Program-made: the position numbers and the translations under genes
Shown here: positions 57,597 through 64,000 of the stretch, in pieces
Position numbering within the stretch: position 1 is the first letter of the stretch
Layout of the letters: each line of letters opens with the position of its first letter
DNA from: Actinomycetospora sp. NBRC 106378
GTDB lineage: Bacteria > Actinomycetota > Actinomycetes > Mycobacteriales > Pseudonocardiaceae
Direction: 5' to 3'
DNA: 64,000 nt
NCBI RefSeq assembly: GCF_030269685.1
Contig: NZ_BSTT01000011.1
Coordinates: 1-64,000, forward strand
Notes under the pieces: model-generated
Database searches by the model: none
Told to the model about the DNA's origin: nothing
What the model saw: only the letters and a program-made list of their open reading frames with translations

Positions 57597-59240
57597 TCAG
57601 ATCTTCCGCTCCTGCCCGCCCCACTCCTTGGCGCGCAGCTCGAACTTCTGGATCTTGCCGGTCGAGGTCTTGGGCAGTTCCTCGATCACCTCGACCTCGC
57701 GCGGCGCCTTGTAGCGGGCGATCTGCGTCTTGACGTGCTCGACGACGTCGTCCGGCTCGACCGTCTGCCCGCTCCGCAGGGTGATGAAGGCCTTCGGGCG
57801 CTCGCCCCACCGCTCGTCCGGCACGCCGACGACCGCGGCCTCGAGCACGGCGGGGTGGGAGAGCACGGCCTGCTCGACCTCGACGGTCGAGATGTTCTCG
57901 CCGCCGGAGATGATCACGTCCTTCGCGCGGTCGCGGAGTTCGACGTAGCCGTCGGGGTGCATCACGCCGAGGTCGCCCGAGTGGTACCAGCCGCCCGCGA
58001 ACGCCTTCGCCGTCGCCTCGTCGTCGCGGTAGTAGCCGCTCATGACGTTGTTGCCGCGCATGACGATCTCGCCCATCGTCGCGCCGTCGGCCGAGACGTC
58101 GACGAGCTGCACCGACGCCCAGTCGGTGACGTCCTCGTCGAGCACCTCCACGACGCGCACCGGGTCGGCCTGCACCATCGCGACGCCCTGGCGGGCCTGC
58201 AGCCGGGCGCGTTCGGTCGGGTCCAGGGTGGCCCAGTCGTCCTGCCACTGGCACACCGTGTACGGGCCGTAGACCTCGGTGAGCCCGTAGACGTGCACCA
58301 CCCGGAACCCGAGGCGCTCCATCTCGAGGATCGTCGTCGGGCTGGGCGGCGCACCCGCGGTCGTCACGACGAGCTGGTAGTCGAGCTTGCGCGCCTCGGC
58401 CGCGTTCATGATCGTCGTGACGACCGTCGGAGCGCCGTTGAGGTGGGTGACCCGGTGCTCGCCGATGAGGCCCCAGATCACGTCGCCGCGGACCTCGCGC
58501 AGGCAGACGTGGGTGCCGCCGATCGCGGTGATCGCCCAGGGGGTGCACCAGCCGTTGCAGTGGAACATGGGCAGCGTCCAGAGGTAGACGCTCGCCGGGT
58601 CGTGGTAGCTGTGCACGATCTCGCCGAACGAGTTCAGGTACGCCCCGCGGTGGTGGTACTGCACGCCCTTGGGCCTGCCGGTGGTGCCCGAGGTGTAGTT
58701 GATCGTGATCGTCGAGCGCTCGTCGACGACGTCCCACGACAGGTCGTCGCCCTCGTCGCCGCGCGCGAGCAGGTCGGCGTATCCGTCGGGCCCACCCCCC
58801 GGACCCTCGGGATCGGTGTGCACGACGATCTCGCGGACCGTCTCCAGCGACTCCCGGATCGGGTCCACCGCGGCGAGCAGCTCCGAGTCGACGATCAGCA
58901 TCGTCGCGCCCGAGTGGTCGAGGATGTAGCGGACCTCCTCGGCCGAGAGCCGCGTGTTCACCGCGACGAGGATCGCGCCCGCCAGCGGCACCCCGAAGTG
59001 CGCGTGCAGCATCGCGGGCACGTTCGGCAGCAGGCAGGCCACCCGGTCGCCGGGCTGCACCCCCGAGGCCCGCAGGGCACGGGCCAGTCGCTGCGCGTCG
59101 CGCGCGAACTCCGCGTAGGTCCAGCGCGACGCCCCGTGGACGATCGCCGTCTTGTCCGGGTAGACCCCCGCCGAGCGGCGCAGGAACGACAGCGGCGTCA
59201 GTTCGGTGATCCAGGTCTCGGCAGCCACGGACCGCATCAT
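57597..59240 (-). CDS. acyl-CoA ligase (AMP-forming)
   Basis: A 547-residue adenylating enzyme. YTSGTTGRPKGVQYHHRG is the P-loop-like motif, VYGLTEVYGP the core motif, SGDLGVMHPDGYVELRDRAKD the hinge, and PKTSTGKIQKFELR holds the C-terminal lysine. It belongs to the medium/short-chain acyl-CoA ligase group. The ATG at 59240 overlaps the stop of the Lrp gene (ATGA), so the enzyme and the regulator are translated together. Confidence 0.9.
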   Translation of the reverse strand: MMRSVAAETWITELTPLSFLRRSAGVYPDKTAIVHGASRWTYAEFARDAQRLARALRASGVQPGDRVACLLPNVPAMLHAHFGVPLAGAILVAVNTRLSAEEVRYILDHSGATMLIVDSELLAAVDPIRESLETVREIVVHTDPEGPGGGPDGYADLLARGDEGDDLSWDVVDERSTITINYTSGTTGRPKGVQYHHRGAYLNSFGEIVHSYHDPASVYLWTLPMFHCNGWCTPWAITAIGGTHVCLREVRGDVIWGLIGEHRVTHLNGAPTVVTTIMNAAEARKLDYQLVVTTAGAPPSPTTILEMERLGFRVVHVYGLTEVYGPYTVCQWQDDWATLDPTERARLQARQGVAMVQADPVRVVEVLDEDVTDWASVQLVDVSADGATMGEIVMRGNNVMSGYYRDDEATAKAFAGGWYHSGDLGVMHPDGYVELRDRAKDVIISGGENISTVEVEQAVLSHPAVLEAAVVGVPDERWGERPKAFITLRSGQTVEPDDVVEHVKTQIARYKAPREVEVIEELPKTSTGKIQKFELRAKEWGGQERKI

Positions 59241-59689
59241 GCCCGCGTCCAGCGCCCCAGCACCATCAGTGTCTTCGTGCCCGTGATCGTTCCTGCGCGG
59301 CGTAACCGGTCGATCACCCGCTGCAGGTCGGCGAGGTCGCGGGCACGCACCTGGACCAGCGCGTCGGGGTCGCCGGCGATCGTGTAGACCGCCTGCACCT
59401 CGGGCACCGTCGACGCGGTCGACACGATGTCGCCGACGGGCGTGCTCCCCGCGTAGCGCACCTCGGTGAACGCCTCCACGCCCCAGCCCAGCCGGGTCGC
59501 GTCGACCTGCACGGTGAACCCGGTGATCACGCCGGTCTCGCGCAGCCGGTCGACCCGGCGTTTCACGGCGGCCACGGACAGCCCGAGGCGCGGCGCCATG
59601 TCCGAGAACGTCCGGCGCCCGTCCTCGCGCAGCAGCGCCAGGAGGCGGTGATCGGTGTCGTCGACGTCAGCGACCCGGGGTTCGTCCAC
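59237..59689 (-). CDS. Lrp/AsnC family transcriptional regulator
   Basis: A 150-residue regulator: helix-turn-helix (TDHRLLALLREDGRRTFSDM, then APRLGLSVAAVKRRVDRL) and a C-terminal RAM ligand domain (IAGDPDALVQVRARDLADL). The GTG at 59689 is used, as upstream residues look unrelated. It is divergent from the E1-like gene and in one operon with an acyl-CoA ligase, which suggests it controls both in response to an amino acid or 2-oxoacid. Confidence 0.9.
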   Translation of the reverse strand: MDEPRVADVDDTDHRLLALLREDGRRTFSDMAPRLGLSVAAVKRRVDRLRETGVITGFTVQVDATRLGWGVEAFTEVRYAGSTPVGDIVSTASTVPEVQAVYTIAGDPDALVQVRARDLADLQRVIDRLRRAGTITGTKTLMVLGRWTRA

Positions 59690-59778
59690 GCAACGAATCT
59701 TCGCCGCACGAGGCGGAGCGCGTCGACCTTTGCACGCCACGGGCCTTCCGCTTGTCTCTCGTGCGCGGGGTCGGTGAG

Positions 59779-62115
59779 ATGTCCGGCATGACCGTGCGCG
59801 TCTCCGAGCCCACGACGGCCTCCACCCCCGCGCTGGAGGCCCTCGCCGACGTGGAGCGCCGCGTGCTCTGGCTCGCGACCGCGATCGTCGACCACGCCAA
59901 CCGCGTGCGCCCGAACCCGGGCGGGCTCAAGGTCGGCGGCCACCAGGCGTCGTCCGCGTCGATCGTCTCGATCATGACGTCGCTGTGGTTCGGCGCCCTG
60001 CGCGCCGAGGACCGCGTCTCGGTCAAGCCGCACGCCTCGCCCGTCCTGCACGCGATCAACCACCTGCTGGGGCGCCTCGACGAGCGCTTCCTGACGACGC
60101 TGCGGGAGCAGGGCGGGCTGCAGTCCTACCCGTCGCGCTCGAAGGACCCCGAACCCGTCGACTACTCCACCGGCTCCGTCGGCATCGGCGCGACGGCCCC
60201 GATCTGGGGCGCGATCGCCCGGCGCTACGCCGAGGGGGTCGGCGGACGGGCGGGCACCGGCCGGCAGTTCTCGCTGGTCGGCGACGCGGAGCTCGACGAG
60301 GGCGCCGTCTGGGAGGCCGTCCTCGATCCCATGGTCCGCGAGCTCGGCGAGATCACCTGGATCGTCGACTTCAACCGCCAGTCGCTCGACCGCGTCGTCC
60401 CCGACATCTCAGCCACCCGCCTGCAGGGCCTGTTCGAGGCGGCCGGCTGGCAGGTCCTCACGGTCAAGTACGGACGGGTCCTGACGGAGCTGTTCGCGCG
60501 CGAGGGCGGGGACGCGCTGCGCCGGCGCATCGACACGATGACCAACCCGGAGTACCAGCGCCTCCTGCGCTGCACCCCCGCCCAGCTGCGGGAACGGCTC
60601 CCCCAGGGCCTTCCTGACGACGGGGACCGGCTCGCCGCGCTGCTGGCCACGATCGACGACGACGGCGTCCACGCCGCCATCCGCAACCTCGGCGGCCACG
60701 ACCTCGGCGCCCTGCTCGACGCCTACGCCCGCATCGACGACACCCGCCCCACCGTGATCTTCGCCTACACCGTGAAGGGCTACGGGCTCGCGACCCAGGG
60801 CCACCCGCAGAACCACTCCTCGCTGCTGTCCGAGCCGCAGATGCGCGAGCTCGCCGCCCGGGTCGGCGCCGACCTCGACGAGCCGTGGGCGCCGCTGCCC
60901 CGCGGCAGCGCGGCCGCCGAGCTCTGCGGCGCGGTCGCCGCCCGGCTCGAGCGACCTGCCGTCGGCACCCCTCCCGCGGTGCGGGTCCCCACCGACCTGG
61001 GACGCCCGCCGTCGGGAACGGGCAACACGCAGCAGGCCCTCGGCCGGGCCCTGCTCGACCTGACGCGCTCCGCTCCGGACGCCGCGCGGCGGGTGGTCAC
61101 GTGCTCGCCGGACGTGGCGTCGTCGACCAACCTGGGCGGCTGGCTGAACAAGGTCGGGTCGTGGGCGGCCTCGGAGCGGCGCGACTGGTTCGACGACGAC
61201 GCCGAGACGATCCTGCACTGGCGCGAGCGGCCCACCGGTCAGCACATCGAGCTGGGGATCGCCGAGACGAACCTCGTGGGGCTCCTCGGCGAGCTCGGCG
61301 CGACGTGGTCGCGCTACGGCGAGCCGCTGCTGCCGATCGGGGTGCTCTACGACCCGTTCGTCTCGCGGGCGCTGGAGCCGTGGTCGTTCGGGATGTACGC
61401 GGGCGGGCAGTCGATCCTGGTCGGGACGCCGAGCGGGGTCTCGCTGGCCCCGGAGGGCGGCGCCCACCAGTCGATCACCACGCCGTCGATCGGGCTGGAG
61501 CAGCCGGGCTGCGTGGCGTTCGAGCCGGCGTTCGCGATCGAGGTGACGTGGTGCCTGCTCGACGGGCTGTCCCGCCTCGGGCGCCCCGACGGGTCGTCGT
61601 CGTACCTGCGGCTCTCGACGGCGCCGGTCGACCAGTCGCTCGCGGCGGTGCCGGAGGACCCGGCCGCGCGCGAGGAGCGGCGGCGGCAGGTCGTCGCGGG
61701 CGGGTACGTGCTGCGGCGTTCCCCGGAGGCGCCGCGGGTGACGATCGCGGCGATGGGACCGACCGTGCCGAACGCGCTGGCGGCCGCCGACCGGCTGGGG
61801 ACCCTCGGGGTCCCCGCCGACGTCGTGGTCGTGACCAGCGCGGACCGGCTGTTCCGGGCGGTGCGGGCGCGGCGCTCCGACACCGGCGACCCGAGCTGGA
61901 TCCTCGACGCCTGCTTCCCGGTCGACCGGGCGGCACCGCTGATCACGGTGCTCGACGGACACCCGCACACCCTCGCGTTCCTCGCGGGCGTGCACGGGGT
62001 GCGCGCCGAGCACCTGGGCGTCAGCGGCTTCGGGCAGTCCTCCGACCTCGCCTCGGCGCACGCCCTGCACGACATCGACGCGGACGCGATCGTCCGGTGC
62101 GCTTCGCGCCTCTGA
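59779..62115 (+). CDS. E1-type 2-oxoacid dehydrogenase / transketolase-like protein
   Basis: A 778-residue thiamine-diphosphate enzyme of the homodimeric E1 (AceE/MdeB-like) type. The cofactor motif is GDAELDEGAVWEAVL followed by IVDFNRQSLD; STGSVGIGATAPIWG and FAYTVKGYGLATQGHPQNHS are typical. The pyrimidine-domain part has GIAETNLVGLLGELGATW and GGAHQSITTPSIGLEQPG. MdeB in Pseudomonas works on 2-oxobutyrate next to an Lrp-type regulator, a similar layout. No E2 or E3 gene is in the window. Start is the ATG at 59779 or 59788. Confidence 0.87.
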   Translation: MSGMTVRVSEPTTASTPALEALADVERRVLWLATAIVDHANRVRPNPGGLKVGGHQASSASIVSIMTSLWFGALRAEDRVSVKPHASPVLHAINHLLGRLDERFLTTLREQGGLQSYPSRSKDPEPVDYSTGSVGIGATAPIWGAIARRYAEGVGGRAGTGRQFSLVGDAELDEGAVWEAVLDPMVRELGEITWIVDFNRQSLDRVVPDISATRLQGLFEAAGWQVLTVKYGRVLTELFAREGGDALRRRIDTMTNPEYQRLLRCTPAQLRERLPQGLPDDGDRLAALLATIDDDGVHAAIRNLGGHDLGALLDAYARIDDTRPTVIFAYTVKGYGLATQGHPQNHSSLLSEPQMRELAARVGADLDEPWAPLPRGSAAAELCGAVAARLERPAVGTPPAVRVPTDLGRPPSGTGNTQQALGRALLDLTRSAPDAARRVVTCSPDVASSTNLGGWLNKVGSWAASERRDWFDDDAETILHWRERPTGQHIELGIAETNLVGLLGELGATWSRYGEPLLPIGVLYDPFVSRALEPWSFGMYAGGQSILVGTPSGVSLAPEGGAHQSITTPSIGLEQPGCVAFEPAFAIEVTWCLLDGLSRLGRPDGSSSYLRLSTAPVDQSLAAVPEDPAAREERRRQVVAGGYVLRRSPEAPRVTIAAMGPTVPNALAAADRLGTLGVPADVVVVTSADRLFRAVRARRSDTGDPSWILDACFPVDRAAPLITVLDGHPHTLAFLAGVHGVRAEHLGVSGFGQSSDLASAHALHDIDADAIVRCASRL

Positions 62116-62126
62116 GCCCGACGCCG

Positions 62127-62157
62127 ACCCGATGGTGGCGCCCTGCTCGCATCGGGT
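62127..62157. terminator. short hairpin between convergent genes
   Basis: ACCCGATG (62127-62134) and CATCGGGT (62150-62157) form an 8-bp stem with a 15-nt loop, between the stops of the E1-like and TetR genes. Confidence 0.45.
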
Positions 62158-62175
62158 GGGAGCAGGTCGCCGTCG

Positions 62176-62778
62176 TCAGGGACCGAGGTGCTCCCGGGCG
62201 GCTCGCCGCACCCGCTCGACGACCGCCTCCTCGGGCTCGCCGGCGATCACCCGGCCGACCAGCTCGGCCACGAGCACGCGCACGATCCCGGCGAGCCGGG
62301 TCGCCTCGAGGCGGGCGTCGAGCCCGTCGTCGTCGGGATCGGCCTCCTGCGCCTCCGCGACGAGGACCGCCGCGAGAGCCGCCTCCTGGTCGGCGAGCAT
62401 CGACCGGCCGCGGGCCTGCAGCGCGGGGCTCGCCGCGATCGCGTCCACGAAGTCCGCGCTGCCGAAGCCGAGCGGCGGCCACCGGGCGTCGAGCCCCTCC
62501 AGGTAGGCCTCGCGCACCGCCTCCGCCGGCGTCGTCCCCGCCGTGCGCCGGGAGACGACCTCCGCGAGCAGGGCGACGATCTCCGGCGCCCGGTCGAAGA
62601 ACAGGTCCTCCTTGAGCGGGAAGTAGTTCGTCACCGTCATCTTCGCGACCTCGGCCCGCTCCGCGATCTGCGCGATCGTCGTCGCCTCGAAGCCCTGCTC
62701 GATGAACAGCTGCGTCGCGACGGCCGCGATGTGTGCGCGCGTCGCCTGCTTCTTCCGCTCCCGGAGGCCCTGGGTCAC
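62176..62778 (-). CDS. TetR family transcriptional regulator
   Basis: A 200-residue regulator. The helix-turn-helix is in ATQLFIEQGFEATTIAQIAE, followed by RAEVAKMTVTNYFPLKEDLF. The ligand domain is Ala-, Glu- and Leu-rich with no recognisable ligand pocket. The GTG at 62778 lies 17 nt from a palindrome that overlaps the promoter of the divergent monooxygenase gene. Confidence 0.92.
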   Translation of the reverse strand: MTQGLRERKKQATRAHIAAVATQLFIEQGFEATTIAQIAERAEVAKMTVTNYFPLKEDLFFDRAPEIVALLAEVVSRRTAGTTPAEAVREAYLEGLDARWPPLGFGSADFVDAIAASPALQARGRSMLADQEAALAAVLVAEAQEADPDDDGLDARLEATRLAGIVRVLVAELVGRVIAGEPEEAVVERVRRAAREHLGP

Positions 62779-62794
62779 GCCGTCAGCCTATCGG

Positions 62795-62824
62795 CTTGAC
62801 CTATCGTTAGGTCGAGCCTAATTT
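62795..62824 (+). promoter_or_regulatory. promoter and TetR operator of the monooxygenase gene
   Basis: TTGACC (62796-62801) and TAATTT (62819-62824) are 17 nt apart, a close match to a housekeeping promoter. The palindrome GACCTA-TCGT-TAGGTC (62798-62813) sits across the minus-35 box and spacer, extended by one mismatch to CTTGACC/GGTCGAG. A repressor bound there would block the promoter. Transcription would start about 62831, at or 1 nt before the ATG at 62832, suggesting a leaderless mRNA. Confidence 0.65.
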
Positions 62825-62831
62825 CAGGTCC

Positions 62832-64000
62832 ATGACAACTACGCACGAGGTCCTCGTCGTCGGCGGCGGACCCGTCGGGCTGCTCACGGCTGCCGAGCTC
62901 GCGCTGGCCGGCGTCGACGTCGCCGTCCTCGAACGGCACACCGAGCCCGACCGCACGATCAAGGCGGGCTCCGTCGTCGCGACCGCCGTGCACGCGCTCG
63001 ACCGTCGCGGCCTGCTCGAGCGCGGGCTGGAGGTCCAGCAGCGGTTCATGGCCGGCTTCGTGCGTCCGACGACGGGACCCGGGCCGAGGTTCGCGGGGCA
63101 CCTGGCCGGGATCCCGCTCCGGCTCGACCTCATGGACCTCCCCGACGCCGGGCACGGCCCGGTCCCGATGCTCCTCGCGATCCCCCAGCACGAACTGGAG
63201 GCGATCCTGCTCGACCACGCGACCGCCCTCGGCGTGCCGGTCCACCGCGGGCTCACGACGACGGGTGTGGTCGAGTCGGCCTCGGGGGTCACCGTCGCGA
63301 CCGACCGCGGGGAGTGGACGGCCTCCTGGGTGGTGGGCGCCGACGGCGGGCGCAGCGTCGTCCGGCGCGCGGTCGGCGTCGGGTTCCCCGGCACCGACCC
63401 CGAGATCACCGGACGGCAGGCGCTGGTCGACCTCGCGGACGCCGACGACCTGGAGTCCGGCTGGCAGCACGGCCCGCACGGCGTGTGGTGCGTCGGTCCG
63501 CAGCCCGGCCGCATCCTCACCGTGGAGTTCGACGGCCCGCCCGCCGACCGCGACGCGCCCGTCACGGCCGAGGAGCTGGAGAAGTCGCTGCAGCACGTGT
63601 CGGGCACCCGGGCCCGCGTCACCGCCGTGCACAGCGCGACCCGGTGGACCGACAACACGCGGCAGGTCGACGCCTACCGGCACGGCCGGGTGCTCCTCGC
63701 CGGCGACGCCGCGCACGTGCACCCGCCGTTCGGCGGCCAGGGCCTCGGGCTCGGCCTCTCCGACGCGATGAACCTGGGCTGGAAGCTCGCGGCCGTCGTC
63801 CGCGGGCGGGAGCCCGAGTCACTGCTGGACACCTACGACGCCGAGCGCCGTCCCGCCGCCGCCGCGGTCCTCGAGCTGACCCGGGCACAGGTCGCCCTCA
63901 TGCGGCCGGACCCGAAGACGATCGCGCTGCGCCGGTTCGTGGGCGACGCGCTGGCCACCCGTCCCGGGGCGACCGCCGCCGCCCGGCTGCTCGCCGGCCC
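62832..64000 (+). CDS. FAD-dependent monooxygenase (cut by window edge)
   Basis: About 390 residues are visible and the gene continues past the edge. The dinucleotide-binding VVGGGPVGLLTAAELALAG at the start, the VVGADGGRSVVRRAVG motif (DG) and GDAAHVHPPFGGQGLGLGLS (GD, Gly291-Asp292 on) put it in the class A aromatic hydroxylase family, such as those acting on phenols and polyketide aromatics. Regulation by the divergent TetR gene is likely. Confidence 0.9.
   Translation, partial: MTTTHEVLVVGGGPVGLLTAAELALAGVDVAVLERHTEPDRTIKAGSVVATAVHALDRRGLLERGLEVQQRFMAGFVRPTTGPGPRFAGHLAGIPLRLDLMDLPDAGHGPVPMLLAIPQHELEAILLDHATALGVPVHRGLTTTGVVESASGVTVATDRGEWTASWVVGADGGRSVVRRAVGVGFPGTDPEITGRQALVDLADADDLESGWQHGPHGVWCVGPQPGRILTVEFDGPPADRDAPVTAEELEKSLQHVSGTRARVTAVHSATRWTDNTRQVDAYRHGRVLLAGDAAHVHPPFGGQGLGLGLSDAMNLGWKLAAVVRGREPESLLDTYDAERRPAAAAVLELTRAQVALMRPDPKTIALRRFVGDALATRPGATAAARLLAG

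Overview
The window is high-GC, gene-dense chromosomal DNA from an actinomycete. The most likely family is Pseudonocardiaceae (an Actinomycetospora- or Pseudonocardia-like genome); that placement is inferred from gene content and order, not proven. Supporting signs are strong third-position G/C bias, many GTG starts, a B12-dependent MeaA-type mutase, F420-type oxidoreductase, LigD polymerase domain, DUF2550, DUF5709, septum-formation and DUF3105/DUF305 proteins, and the actinobacterial order argS-lysA-hom-thrC-thrB-rho-rpmE-prfA-prmC-tsaC-wecA-atp.

Region by region. 1-0.23 kb: start of a transposase cut by the window edge. 0.45-6.1 kb: lipoprotein, MeaA-like mutase, a small DUF2007 protein, murA, a PduO-type cobalamin adenosyltransferase and DUF2550. 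6.1-14.2 kb (minus strand): the complete F1Fo ATP synthase operon, two small membrane proteins then atpB-E-F-H-A-G-D-C. 14.2-22.7 kb (minus strand): wecA, glyA, a threonylcarbamoyl-adenosine (t6A) block (tsaD, a TsaB::TsaC fusion, tsaE, a second stand-alone TsaC), prmC, prfA and rpmE. 23-24.5 kb: a secreted protein and a class F sortase. 24.6-33.6 kb (minus strand): rho with a huge disordered insert, then thrB, thrC, hom, lysA and argS as a tightly overlapping operon. 33.7-36.8 kb: DUF3105-DUF305 pair, tRNA-Arg(CCG), GT4 glycosyltransferase.

36.9-64 kb is accessory: an AbiEi-like protein, F420 oxidoreductase, hydrolases, a methyltransferase, LigD polymerase domain, CobW GTPase, two CoA-transferases, an amidohydrolase, an ABC-class ATPase, a siderophore-interacting protein, GH15 trehalase/glucoamylase, a ribbon-helix-helix/VOC fusion, an MFS transporter, an Lrp-controlled acyl-CoA ligase facing an E1-type 2-oxoacid dehydrogenase, and a TetR/FAD-monooxygenase divergon cut by the right edge.

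The most unusual signals are: (1) a t6A cluster with a fused TsaB-TsaC protein next to a stand-alone TsaC whose SxN motif is altered; (2) two inward-facing arrays of about 20-bp repeats on a 52-bp period at 41.5 and 48.7 kb; (3) other intergenic palindrome families at gene ends, and a 41-bp leader shared by two adjacent genes; (4) acidic Ser/Asp-rich segments in two ATP synthase subunits; and (5) Gln/Arg/Asp repeats in Rho.
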